Source of the DNA: Eubacterium sp. ER2
GTDB lineage: Bacteria > Bacillota > Clostridia > Lachnospirales > Lachnospiraceae
Direction of reading: 5' to 3'
Length of the DNA: 64,000 bases
NCBI RefSeq assembly: GCF_000765215.1
Contig: NZ_JPJE01000009.1
Location: forward strand, 31,156 to 95,155
In this document: one piece after another, positions 54,745 to 62,757 of the stretch
How the letters are laid out: each line of letters starts with the position of its first letter
Numbering within the stretch: position 1 is the first letter of the stretch
Notes under the pieces: generated by a model
The model's input: the letters and a program-made list of their open reading frames with translations, nothing else
Databases searched by the model: none
Told to the model about the DNA's origin: nothing
Program-made: the position numbers and the translations under genes

Positions 54745-54975
54745 ATGTATCGTTTGTCAAAGGATGAGGTGGAGCAGAACCTGAAGGCTGCCGGCTGCAA
54801 TGCGGAGATTATCAGAGAATTTTTTTCTTATGAAAAGGAAGATGGCGCGGAGAAGCAGAGGGCGCTGCTGGAGGAGCACCGAAAAACATTGTTAAATCAT
54901 GTGCATACAGAAGAAAAGAAGATATCCTGTCTCGATTACCTGATTTTTCAGCTGGACAGGGAGCACGCAATGTAG
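54745..54975 (+). CDS. Small helical protein of unknown function in the YARGTAT group
   Basis: This 76-residue protein starts behind AGAGGTG. It is wholly helical and charged (LSKDEVEQNLKAAGCNAEII, EKQRALLEEHRKTLLNHVHT), with two Cys. Similar short proteins occur beside LysR genes in Lachnospiraceae, but no function is known to me. It has its own promoter with the shared element and a strong terminator, and faces a LysR gene tail-to-tail. Confidence 0.75.
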   Translation: MYRLSKDEVEQNLKAAGCNAEIIREFFSYEKEDGAEKQRALLEEHRKTLLNHVHTEEKKISCLDYLIFQLDREHAM

Positions 54976-54990
54976 AGAGGATATTAAAAA

Positions 54991-55034
54991 ATGCAGACAG
55001 AGACTGGATTTTCACAGTCTGTCTGCATTTTTTG
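54991..55034 (+). terminator. Strong terminator, possibly bidirectional
   Basis: ATGCAGACAGAGACTG pairs with CAGTCTGTCTGCAT (the small AG is bulged) and is followed by TTTTTT. It lies between the small protein gene and the convergent LysR gene and could serve both. Confidence 0.85.
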
Positions 55035-55044
55035 CGATCAGCGG

Positions 55045-55953
55045 TCAGGATTCATCCGGGGAGTCCTGCGGCGTCAATAAGTCCCGCAGCACTTCGAGAA
55101 ATTTTTCGGCGGGCTTTGAAAACAGCTGATATTTTTTCCAGATAATGCTCATCTTGTTTTCCAGCTTCGGCTTCAGCGGGCGGAAACAGAGCCGGCTGCC
55201 GCTGGTGTTGATGATCTTGTCATAGCCTATGGCGTAGCCCAGGCCTTCGTCCACAAGGAGAGAGGCGTTATAGAGCAGGTTGTAGGTGGCTATGATATTC
55301 AGGTCAGAGGGTTCGCTGCCGATCCACTGCGTCAGGCTGCCGCCCTGGTATTCCTGCTGGGAAAGGATGAGAGGCTTGTCCTTGAGGTCGTCCGGAGAGA
55401 TATTCTCTCTGTCTGCGAGAGCGGAATCCCTGCGCATTAAAACGCCCCACGTTTCCGAATAAGCGGTCTCCAGCGCATTGTATTTTGTCAGATCCACGTC
55501 GCCGAACACAATGCCGAAGTCGATGAGTCCCTTGTCCAGGTACTCAAAGACATAGGCGGCGTTCCCGCTGGAGATGTGGTAGTGGATGCCGGGATGCTGG
55601 CTTTGCAGTGTCTGAGCTGCCCTGGCAATTACCCGGATGCCGTCTGTCTCCCCTGTGCCGATATAGACATCGCTCATGATAATGTCATCGCTCATGGTGA
55701 TCTCATTTTCTGTCCTTCTGACAAGATCCAGTATTTCTTCCGCCCGCTTCCTGAGGATCATTCCCTCTTCTGTGAGCGTGACCTTCCGGGAGCCCTTTGT
55801 CCCCCGGATGAGAAGCTGCTTGCCAAGCTCCTCCTCCAGCCCCTTGATCTGTGTGGAGAGTGTAGGCTGGGAGAGATGAAGAGTCTCGGCGGCATGCACA
55901 ATGCTCTGCTCCCTTGCGATCGCAAGAAAATAGTTGAGGACACGCAGTTCCAT
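55045..55953 (-). CDS. LysR-family transcriptional regulator
   Basis: A 302-residue LysR protein with helix-turn-helix TLHLSQPTLSTQIKGLEEEL and a normal effector domain. It is divergent from the MFS gene, with the YARGTAT site at 56094 in the shared promoter region. At that site the sequence ATAAGTATTTGTTAT is itself a T-N11-A palindrome, the form LysR proteins bind. This makes it the best candidate for the regulator of the six-promoter group. Confidence 0.9.
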   Translation of the reverse strand: MELRVLNYFLAIAREQSIVHAAETLHLSQPTLSTQIKGLEEELGKQLLIRGTKGSRKVTLTEEGMILRKRAEEILDLVRRTENEITMSDDIIMSDVYIGTGETDGIRVIARAAQTLQSQHPGIHYHISSGNAAYVFEYLDKGLIDFGIVFGDVDLTKYNALETAYSETWGVLMRRDSALADRENISPDDLKDKPLILSQQEYQGGSLTQWIGSEPSDLNIIATYNLLYNASLLVDEGLGYAIGYDKIINTSGSRLCFRPLKPKLENKMSIIWKKYQLFSKPAEKFLEVLRDLLTPQDSPDES

Positions 55954-56093
55954 AATGTTTTCCTTTCTGTCATCTGGCGCTGTACGAAGATTTGATTTTT
56001 CTAATATTATATAGACTTTCTGTCAAAATCACAATGCCAAACCCTAAAAAGAATAATTTTTAGCTATGGATATGTATCATATATAAGTATTTG

Positions 56094-56129
56094 TTATTCT
56101 TAATCAAACCTGCTACATTGAACTTGTAG
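56094..56129 (+). promoter_or_regulatory. MFS gene promoter, YARGTAT site 6 with T-N11-A palindrome
   Basis: TAAGTATTTG starts at 56094 and TACATT at 56124, 30 bases apart. The flanking ATAA and TTAT form an imperfect inverted repeat with T-N11-A spacing over the -35 box, suiting LysR control from the divergent gene. Confidence 0.7.
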
Positions 56130-56154
56130 AAAATATGCAGGAGGTTTTGTTGAA

Positions 56155-57390
56155 ATGAAAAAAGGCTTGATCTTAATTTTGACAATAGGAGTTTTCAGCA
56201 TTATCAATACGGAGATGGGGGTGGTGGGCATCCTTCCTCTGATTTCCCAGAATTATGGGGTGACGGTGGCGACGGCGGGTCTGCTCGTCAGCATGTTTGC
56301 GCTTGTGGTGGCCATATCAGGCCTCACGATGCCTCTTTTTTTCTCGGGAGTAAACCGGAAAAAGGTTATGCTCCTTGTCCTGAGCGTGTTTACGGTATGC
56401 AATGTGATCTCGGCCTTTGCATCGGCCTTCCCGGTGGTTCTTGTCACCCGGGTGATCCCGGCGTTTTTCCAGCCGGTGTACGTATCCATGGCCATGTCAG
56501 TGGCGGGCTCGTCGGTGTCGGAAAAGGACGCGCCGAAGGCCGTGTCCAGGGTCATGATAGGTGTGTCCGCGGGCATGGTCCTGGGAGTGCCTGTGGTGAG
56601 CTATATCTCAAGCATGACCTCCCTGAGAGTCGGTATGCTGTTTTTCGCAGCGGTCAATGCAGTGGCCCTGATCGCCACCATCTTTGTGGTGCCGGATCTC
56701 CCGGTGAAGGAAAGGCTGTCCTATGGGTCTCAGCTGAGCGTGCTCAGGGAGGGCAGGACGTGGCTGTCTATTTTAGGAGTAATGTTCTTAAATGGCTCTG
56801 TGTTCGGCGTGTACAGCTATCTTTCTGAATATATGGAGACAGTGACCCGGCTGTCCGCGGGACTGATCAGTATCCTTCTCCTTGTATACGGTCTGTCCAA
56901 TATCATAGGGAACCTGATCGCGGGCAGGATGCTGAGCAGCCGTCCGCTGGGCTTTGTGGTCACCTTCCCCTTCCTGCTGGCGGCAGTGTATGCGGTGCTG
57001 TTCTTTCTCGGATCCTTTACCGTTCCGATGGCAGTCCTGACCTTTGTGTGGGGCGTGCTTGCCGGTGCCGCGGCTAATATCAACCAGTACTGGCTTGCGA
57101 CGGCAGCGCCGAAGGCGCCGGATTTTGCCAACGGGCTCTTTCTCGCTTCCACAAACCTTGGGACGACAGTGGGGACCTCCGTGTGCGGCTTCTTCCTGTC
57201 CGGTCTGGGGACGCGGTACATTGTCCTGGGAGGCATCCTCTTCATCGCCTGCGCCTTTGTGCTGATCACCCTGAGAGTGCGCATGGAAAAAGGAGGTGAA
57301 GCATATGGAAAGGTACAGGATCACGCCGATAAAGGCCGGAAGTCTGCTCTATTACCGCGGAGGCTTTACGGCCGATCAGGAAGAGTATAA
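56155..57390 (+). CDS. MFS transporter (sugar/drug efflux type)
   Basis: The 411-residue protein has twelve membrane helices and the DHA1/AraJ-like opening INTEMGVVGILPLISQNYGV. Motifs near helices 2-3 (FFSGVNRKKVMLLVLSVFTV) and 11 (NLGTTVGTSVCGFFLSGLGT) fit. The last 30 residues (GKVQDHADKGRKSALLPRRL...) are not hydrophobic and overlap the next gene by 86 bases in another frame. Such a long overlap is odd; the original stop may have been lost by a small indel. Confidence 0.85.
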   Translation: MKKGLILILTIGVFSIINTEMGVVGILPLISQNYGVTVATAGLLVSMFALVVAISGLTMPLFFSGVNRKKVMLLVLSVFTVCNVISAFASAFPVVLVTRVIPAFFQPVYVSMAMSVAGSSVSEKDAPKAVSRVMIGVSAGMVLGVPVVSYISSMTSLRVGMLFFAAVNAVALIATIFVVPDLPVKERLSYGSQLSVLREGRTWLSILGVMFLNGSVFGVYSYLSEYMETVTRLSAGLISILLLVYGLSNIIGNLIAGRMLSSRPLGFVVTFPFLLAAVYAVLFFLGSFTVPMAVLTFVWGVLAGAAANINQYWLATAAPKAPDFANGLFLASTNLGTTVGTSVCGFFLSGLGTRYIVLGGILFIACAFVLITLRVRMEKGGEAYGKVQDHADKGRKSALLPRRLYGRSGRV

Positions 57391-58066
57391 GACAAAGGAA
57401 GAATTTCCGATCCTGATTTTCCTGATTGAGGGAGGAGGACGGAAAATTCTGGTGGATACCGGCGGCGGAGACCCCGGGCAGATGCGCCGGTATGGCCATG
57501 CGCCCTGCAGGAGAGAGGAGGAGGAGCGGCCGGATCTGGCGCTCAGAAAAAGGGGAGTCGATCCGGATGAAATCGACACGGTCATCCTGACACATCTGCA
57601 CTGGGATCACTGCCATAACAACCATTTGTTTCCACGGGCTGAGTTTATTGTCCAGAAAAATGAGCTCTTAAATGCAGTGTATCCTCTGCCAAAATTCAGA
57701 GGTATGTACGAGACCTTTGACACCGGGACAATCCCTCCCTGGGCGAGGCAGAAGACAAAATGGCGTATCATAGACGGTGAGCAGACACTCTGCGACGGGA
57801 TCCGGCTCCTCCTGCTGCCGGGGCATACGCCGGGACTTCAGGGAGTTCTTGTGGATACGGCGGAGGGCCCCCGGCTGCTGGCATCGGATGCGGTTCCTCT
57901 ATATGAGTGCATAGAGGGCCTGGGACAGGGAATATACGGGATTAGCAGTCTGTGCGATGATCTGAGGGCTTTTACCCGAACCTTTGACCGGATGAGAGAG
58001 CTTCGGAAAGAAGGCGTGGAAATCATCGCAGGCCATGATTTCCTCACCCTTGAGAGGTTTGCGTGA
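57305..58066 (+). CDS. Metallo-beta-lactamase-fold hydrolase (AHL lactonase-like)
   Basis: ATG 57305 has AGGAGG at 57291-57296 inside the end of the MFS gene. The 253-residue protein has the metal motif LTHLHWDHCHN, an Asp-containing ILVDTGGGD strand, LLLPGHTPGLQG with the next His, and LASDAVP with the bridging Asp. The layout matches N-acyl-homoserine lactonase-type lactonases, though the real substrate may be another lactone or ester. It is followed by a broken SDR gene 37 bases on. Confidence 0.88.
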   Translation: MERYRITPIKAGSLLYYRGGFTADQEEYKTKEEFPILIFLIEGGGRKILVDTGGGDPGQMRRYGHAPCRREEEERPDLALRKRGVDPDEIDTVILTHLHWDHCHNNHLFPRAEFIVQKNELLNAVYPLPKFRGMYETFDTGTIPPWARQKTKWRIIDGEQTLCDGIRLLLLPGHTPGLQGVLVDTAEGPRLLASDAVPLYECIEGLGQGIYGISSLCDDLRAFTRTFDRMRELRKEGVEIIAGHDFLTLERFA

Positions 58067-58103
58067 CTTATAAAATTGATTTGAAAGGAAAGGAGCAAAA
58101 ATT

Positions 58104-58791
58104 ATGGATGCAAAATTATTAGACGGAAAGACAGCGATCATCACAGGGGCAAGCTATGGAATGGGACGCTCCATGGCAGAGCTTTTGCGGAGGAAGGAGC
58201 CAGCGTGGTGGCGGATGTCTGCTCCACGGAGGATACAAAGAAGGTGTTTGAGGCGGTCCTGAAAGAATTCGGGGATGTGGACATCCTGATCAACAACGCC
58301 GGCATCGGTGAGCAGAAAATGATCGACGAGACGGACGACGAGTGGATGAAGTACGTCATGGACACCAATCTGGGCGGCCCTATGAGGTATATCCGGGAGG
58401 CGCTGAAGATTTTCCTTCCGAAAAATGACGGCGTGATCATCAACATCTCTTCTGTAAACGGGACAAGGCCCTTCTGCGGCGCAACCTACACATCCACGAA
58501 AGGCGCCCTGAACACGCTGACAAAGAACGTGGCTATGCGCCTGATCGACACCAACATCCGCTGCAATGCCGTTGCGCCGGGAGCCACCGTCACACCGGCC
58601 CATCTGGCCAATAAGGCAGGAGAGCAGCCGGGAGGGGCAAAGATGCTTGAGTAAGCGGGCACTTTGTATACTTCCCCGGCCCGGAATGTGACCCCATGGA
58701 TCAGGCTTACGCCTGCCTGTTCCTGGCCAGCAAGATGGGAAAGGCCGTGAAGGGACAGGTTCTTCAGGTATGCAACGGAGCGTTCCTGTAA
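58104..58791 (+). pseudogene. Short-chain dehydrogenase, broken by two frameshifts and a stop
   Basis: ATG 58104 behind AAGGAAAGGAG opens an SDR (TAIITGASYGMGRSMAEL, the TGxxxGxG motif). One T appears missing in CTTTTG near 58184, after which the protein continues in another frame (DVCSTEDTKKVFEAV, NNAGIGEQKM, YTSTKGALNTL with catalytic Tyr and Lys). TAA at 58652 interrupts it, and one more base is missing near 58660. The end (CLFLASKMGKAVKGQVLQVC) then runs to 58791. The intact protein would have about 230 residues. Confidence 0.85.
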
Positions 58792-58887
58792 GAAATCAGC
58801 CACAGCCAGACAGAAAATGAAACACAGGTGGGAACAGAGCCCGCAGGGCAGGAGTCTGCGGGGCAAAATGACAAGGAGGAGACAGCT

Positions 58888-59244
58888 ATGGACAGAAAAA
58901 TGACTGTGGAGGTGGGCGGCAGCCAGTTTACCGCTACCCTGGAGGACAACGAGGCGGTGGACGCGCTGGTGCAGATGATGGAGGAAAATCCGGTCACCAT
59001 CCAGATGAGCGACTATGCCGGCTTTGAGAAGGTGGGAAGCCTGGGAGCCAGTCTCCCGACAAGCAACAGCCAGACCACGACCCAGGCCGGGGATATTGTG
59101 CTGTATCAGGGAAATCAGATCGTGATCTTCTACGGCTCCAATTCCTGGAGCTACACAAGGCTGGGCCGGATTGACGACCTGACAGGCTGGGAAAGCGCGC
59201 TGGGGAACGGTGATGTGACCGTGACATTTTCACTGGAGGAGTAG
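58888..59244 (+). CDS. Cyclophilin-like fold protein, possibly a truncated lipoprotein
   Basis: ATG 58888 behind AAGGAGGAG gives a 118-residue cyclophilin_like protein (VDALVQMMEENPVTIQMSDY, EKVGSLGASLPTSNSQTTTQ, GDIVLYQGNQIVIFYGSNSW), related to the copy at 44374. The same frame is open upstream to 58792 and encodes a Glu/Gln/Thr-rich stretch (HSQTENETQVGTEPAGQESA) like the linker of a lipoprotein. The stretch follows directly on the SDR stop. A deletion may have removed a signal peptide, leaving a cytoplasmic form. Confidence 0.8.
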   Translation: MDRKMTVEVGGSQFTATLEDNEAVDALVQMMEENPVTIQMSDYAGFEKVGSLGASLPTSNSQTTTQAGDIVLYQGNQIVIFYGSNSWSYTRLGRIDDLTGWESALGNGDVTVTFSLEE

Positions 59245-59247
59245 AGG

Positions 59248-59769
59248 ATGAAGATCATTGTGTTTAACGGAAGCCCCAGGCCGCAGGGGAATACGGCCGC
59301 CATGGTGGAGGCCTTTGCGAGGGGAGCCGGAGAAAGCGGCCATGAGGTGACGGTTGTCGACGTGTGCAGAAAGAAGATCGCAGGCTGCCTTGCCTGCGAA
59401 TACTGCCACAGCAAGGGAAACGGGAAATGTATCCAGCAGGATGACATGCAGGAGATTTACCCGCTGCTGGACGAGGCGGAAATGATCGTGCTGGCGTCCC
59501 CGGTATACTATCACGGATTTACCGGGCAGCTCCAGTGCGCCATCAACCGCATCTACGCATTGGATAAGCCGGAGCATCTGAAGAAGGCGGCCCTGATCCT
59601 CTCCTCCGGGAGCGACCACGTATACTGCGGCTGCTTTTACGAATATCAGAATTCCTTCCTGAATTACCTGAAGCTGGAGGATATGGGGATTTTCACGGCC
59701 TTTGACAGGCAGAATAAATCGCCTGAAAAGCTGGAGGAATTATATCAATTCGGGAAGGGTCTGCAGTAA
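59248..59769 (+). CDS. Flavodoxin-fold NAD(P)H oxidoreductase
   Basis: This 173-residue protein starts 3 bases after the cyclophilin-like gene with GGAGTAGAGG. It has the FMN loop NGSPRPQGNTAAMVEAFARG, a Cys-rich segment (KKIAGCLACEYCHSKGNGKC) and SPVYYHGFTGQLQCAINRIY, the same family as the protein at 41872. The Cys pattern could hold a cluster or act in thiol redox. It forms a small operon with the cyclophilin-like gene. Confidence 0.85.
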   Translation: MKIIVFNGSPRPQGNTAAMVEAFARGAGESGHEVTVVDVCRKKIAGCLACEYCHSKGNGKCIQQDDMQEIYPLLDEAEMIVLASPVYYHGFTGQLQCAINRIYALDKPEHLKKAALILSSGSDHVYCGCFYEYQNSFLNYLKLEDMGIFTAFDRQNKSPEKLEELYQFGKGLQ

Positions 59770-59828
59770 ACTCGGAATGTACAGATATTTTTTTTGGACA
59801 GAATGTGCGGATATTTTTGAGGCATATA

Positions 59829-59879
59829 TTGACACAATGTCAAGATAATGCTATATTACAGGTGTTGACACAATGTCAA
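59829..59879 (+). promoter_or_regulatory. Flavin reductase promoter with two TetR operators
   Basis: TTGACA (59829-59834), 17 bases, and TATATT (59852-59857) form the promoter. TTGACACAATGTCAA occurs twice, at 59829-59843 covering -35 and at 59865-59879 just after the start. The same palindrome precedes the TetR gene at 60502, and a one-base variant precedes the aldo/keto reductase at 40741. Just upstream, GAATGTACAGATATTTTT and GAATGTGCGGATATTTTT (59775, 59801) form another 26-base-period repeat of unknown role. Confidence 0.8.
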
Positions 59880-59902
59880 AAACAGAAAGGAAGGTAATCA
59901 TC

Positions 59903-60457
59903 ATGAAGAAAAACATTGGATCAGCATTAGCTTTATATCCGACTCCGGTTGTAGTGGCAGGCGCCATGGCGGGAGACAAACCGACCTGGACGCTTGTGGC
60001 TCATGTGGGCATTATCGGACACGACAGAATTCTGGTCAGCCTGGCCTCTGCTCATTATATCAATCAGTTCATCAAGGAGAGCGGCAAGCTGACCGTCAAC
60101 CTTGTAGACGAGAGCATGCTTCCGGAGGCGGACTTTGTGGGATCAGTCAGCGGAGGCAAGACTGACAAGTCGGAGGTGTTTGCATATGAGCTGGGAGAGT
60201 CCGGCGCGCCGGTGATCAGCAAGGCTCCCCTGACAATGGAGTGCTCTGTGGTGGATGTCTACAATACAAACGGATTTGAGAGCTTCATCTGCACTATTGA
60301 CAACACCTATGTGGAGGAGGAGCATCTGACTGAGGCGGGCAAGATCAACTATCAGACCCTGAAGCCGGTTCTCTTTGATTTCCCGGCCTATGAATATCTG
60401 AAGACCGGCGAAGTCATCGGAAAATGCCTGTCCTTCAAGAAGGATCCCCAGGCATAA
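59903..60457 (+). CDS. Flavin reductase / flavoredoxin-like protein
   Basis: ATG 59903 behind AAAGGAAGG is preferred, because the earlier ATG at 59873 lies inside the second operator. The 184-residue protein belongs to the flavin reductase-like FMN-binding family: YPTPVVVAGAMAGDKPTWTL, AHVGIIGHDRILVSLASAHY, FIKESGKLTVNLVD and KPVLFDFPAYEYLKTGEVIG. It probably binds FMN and passes electrons. TetR operators flank its promoter, and the TetR gene follows. Confidence 0.88.
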   Translation: MKKNIGSALALYPTPVVVAGAMAGDKPTWTLVAHVGIIGHDRILVSLASAHYINQFIKESGKLTVNLVDESMLPEADFVGSVSGGKTDKSEVFAYELGESGAPVISKAPLTMECSVVDVYNTNGFESFICTIDNTYVEEEHLTEAGKINYQTLKPVLFDFPAYEYLKTGEVIGKCLSFKKDPQA

Positions 60458-60501
60458 ATTAGTTAAGAGAAAGGGAGAGCGCGATACAAAGGGACGGCCA
60501 T

Positions 60502-60530
60502 TTGACACAATGTCAGGATATCGCTATAAT
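60502..60530 (+). promoter_or_regulatory. TetR gene promoter with autoregulatory operator
   Basis: TTGACA (60502-60507), 17 bases, TATAAT (60525-60530). The palindrome TTGACACAATGTCAG (60502-60516) covers -35, so the repressor should control itself. Confidence 0.8.
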
Positions 60531-60588
60531 AAATTGCAGTAAGGCCATGAAAAATCATGGAAAAATGATGAAAAGGAGCGTGTCAATT

Positions 60589-61224
60589 ATGCCGAAAGGA
60601 TCCCCGGAGCTGACCAGGGCGAGAAAGGAAGAGATCATCAACGCCTGCGCAGAGCTCTACGAGACCATGAATTTTAAGGATGTGACCCTCAAGGAGGTGG
60701 GAGCGAAGACATCCTTTTCCCGCACCCTGATCTATTATTATTTCCACACAAAGGAAGAGATCTTTCTTGCGCTGATACAAAGGGAGTACGAGGCCTGGAT
60801 CCGGGATCTGAATTCCATGAAGGAGAGCCATGAGGAAATGACTGTCGAGCAGTTCTCCGATGAGCTGGCTCATTCTCTGGAAAGGCGGGAAAGGCTGCTG
60901 AAGCTGATGTCTATGAATCACTATGACATGGAGAGCAACAGCAGGATGGAGAACCTTGTCGCGTTCAAGGAGGTGTATGGGAATTCCATGCGGACCGTTG
61001 CCGGCTGCCTGGAAAAGTTCTTCCCCTATATGACGGCGGATGACAGGCAGGGCTTTATCTATGCCTTTTTCCCGTTCCTCTTCGGAGTGTACCCGTACAC
61101 GGTCGTGACGGATAAGCAGAGGGAGGCCATGGAGCTGGCCCATGCAAATTATGTGTTCCTCTCCATCCACGATATTATAAAATCCATTGCGGTCAGATTG
61201 CTGCAGGGGTTTAAGGAAGACTGA
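60589..61224 (+). CDS. TetR-family transcriptional regulator
   Basis: ATG 60589 behind AAAAGGAG; the longer frame starts inside the operator and is rejected. The 211-residue protein has the TetR helix-turn-helix FKDVTLKEVGAKTSFSRTLI, YYYFHTKEEIFLALIQREYE, and a helical ligand domain (RRERLLKLMSMNHYDMESNS). It probably represses itself, the flavin reductase gene and perhaps the aldo/keto reductase at 40786, judged by the shared palindrome. Confidence 0.9.
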   Translation: MPKGSPELTRARKEEIINACAELYETMNFKDVTLKEVGAKTSFSRTLIYYYFHTKEEIFLALIQREYEAWIRDLNSMKESHEEMTVEQFSDELAHSLERRERLLKLMSMNHYDMESNSRMENLVAFKEVYGNSMRTVAGCLEKFFPYMTADDRQGFIYAFFPFLFGVYPYTVVTDKQREAMELAHANYVFLSIHDIIKSIAVRLLQGFKED

Positions 61225-61232
61225 ATTCATAA

Positions 61233-61279
61233 TTCAGAAACATTTCAAAAACATTTCTCAAACAAAAAGAATGTAAGAT
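61233..61279 (+). promoter_or_regulatory. Three 11-bp direct repeats and promoter before a membrane protein gene
   Basis: TTCAGAAACAT, TTCAAAAACAT and TTCTCAAACAA follow one another from 61233 to 61265 without gaps, then a -10-like TAAGAT at 61274-61279. The first unit is nearly identical to the first unit in the two-component promoter (TTCAGAAACAA at 49663), so the response regulator at 49741 is a likely reader. Confidence 0.6.
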
Positions 61280-61324
61280 AGGGCGGAAAAAATACGATGA
61301 GTCGTTTTGTCTGGGAGTGATACC

Positions 61325-62239
61325 GTGAAAAAACCGCATCTTCCGGCCTTAAGGCCGGTGTGGAGGATACTCTTATATCTGGCCACCGCTGTCTTTGCCG
61401 CTCTGTCTATCGCATGTGCGGCCCTTGTGGGGATGTTCCCGGAAGAGGCCGCTGTTGTTTTTTACGGAACCGCGGCTGTGACCCTTGCCTTTTCCTGCTG
61501 CTATCTGTTCAGAGACCTGCGGAGGCTGAAACGATTCCTGCGGGAGCTTGCCAGGAAAGTCCGGCCTGCGAACCGCTGGATAGAGGACAAAAAGTACCGG
61601 ACAGGCCTGGCCGCCGCAATGGGGATACCTGTCAATGTGGCTATTGCCCTGTACAGCGGCGTGGTGGCGGCGGTAGCTGACTCCGCCTGGCTCGGCACCC
61701 TGTGCGCCTACTATCTGCTCCTGGGGATCATGCGGGCCTACTGGATCGCCCAGCACCTGGAGGAGACCGGGCTGGACGGGCGGGGACGCATTAAGATTAA
61801 GATAAAGAAGACCCCGGAGAGAAAAATACGGAAATACTACGGCATTATGTTTGTCATCATGTCCTTTGTGCTGGGCGGAGCGGTCATCCTCCTGATCAAC
61901 CTGGAGGGCGGGAAATCCTATCCGGGCTACACCATCTACGTGGCGGCTGCCTACGCCTTTACAAAGATCAGCCTGGCCATCTGGAATACTGTCTCAGCGG
62001 GCAGAAAAAAGGAACAGTCCTGGATCATCATCCGCAGCATCGGCCTGGCCGACGCCGCCGTGTCCATCCTGTCCCTTCAGACGGCTATGTTCGCCTCCTT
62101 CTCCATCGGGAAGGAGGCCTTCAATTCCACGATGAACGGTATCACCGGGGCGGTGGTCAGTCTGATCACCCTGGTGACGGGTATCTTCTATCTGGCAGCC
62201 TCCCGCGGGAGCGGGACGGAACGCCGGAACCCGGACTGA
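61325..62239 (+). CDS. Polytopic membrane protein of unknown function
   Basis: The GTG start at 61325 behind GGGAG is preferred to TTG 61307. The 304-residue protein has seven or eight membrane helices with a basic cytoplasmic loop (RIKIKIKKTPERKIRKYYGI). I do not recognise a family with a known role. The promoter carries direct repeats like those of the two-component operon, suggesting a response to the same membrane or envelope signal. Confidence 0.78.
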   Translation: MKKPHLPALRPVWRILLYLATAVFAALSIACAALVGMFPEEAAVVFYGTAAVTLAFSCCYLFRDLRRLKRFLRELARKVRPANRWIEDKKYRTGLAAAMGIPVNVAIALYSGVVAAVADSAWLGTLCAYYLLLGIMRAYWIAQHLEETGLDGRGRIKIKIKKTPERKIRKYYGIMFVIMSFVLGGAVILLINLEGGKSYPGYTIYVAAAYAFTKISLAIWNTVSAGRKKEQSWIIIRSIGLADAAVSILSLQTAMFASFSIGKEAFNSTMNGITGAVVSLITLVTGIFYLAASRGSGTERRNPD

Positions 62240-62256
62240 GCGGGAGAGCAAACTTT

Positions 62257-62721
62257 TTAGGAGTCTTCCTGTGTGAAAATCTCAGGGTGGGCGCTCTCAT
62301 AGGCCCGGCGGATGTCTTCCGGCATCTCCTTTGGCCTCATGGAGCCCACCCTTTCTTCATTGCCATCCTTTATGGCTTCCTCGTAATACCAGCATTTGAA
62401 ATTAATCATGTCCAGGGTCTGGCTCAGCCGCCGGATCTCAGCCTCCACAGCGGCCTTCTGGCGCAGGAAGAGCTCCCGGCGCTTAGGGTAGGTGCTGCTG
62501 CCCTCTGTGCACCATTCCATGAACTGCTTGATATCCCGGATCTCCATGCCGGACTTTTTCAGGCACTCGATCACACGCAGGGCCTCCAGCTCGGTCTCCG
62601 CAAATCTGCGGATGCCGGAGGAGCGCTGCATGTTCGGGAAGAGCCCCTCCTTATCGTAATAGCGGAGGGTGGATACGGGCAGATCGAACATTCTGGACAC
62701 CTGACCGATGGTGTAGTACAT
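62257..62721 (-). CDS. MerR-family transcriptional regulator
   Basis: A 154-residue MerR protein with YTIGQVSRMFDLPVSTLRYY and DKEGLFPNMQRSSGIRRFAE, then a coiled-coil dimer helix (residues about 75-115). No Cys cluster for metals is seen, so an organic effector is likely. It is divergent from the alpha/beta hydrolase gene, whose promoter has the long spacer MerR proteins act on. Confidence 0.9.
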   Translation of the reverse strand: MYYTIGQVSRMFDLPVSTLRYYDKEGLFPNMQRSSGIRRFAETELEALRVIECLKKSGMEIRDIKQFMEWCTEGSSTYPKRRELFLRQKAAVEAEIRRLSQTLDMINFKCWYYEEAIKDGNEERVGSMRPKEMPEDIRRAYESAHPEIFTQEDS

Positions 62722-62757
62722 ATGACTGCCTCCTTAAAAATTTTTAAAAATTTAATC

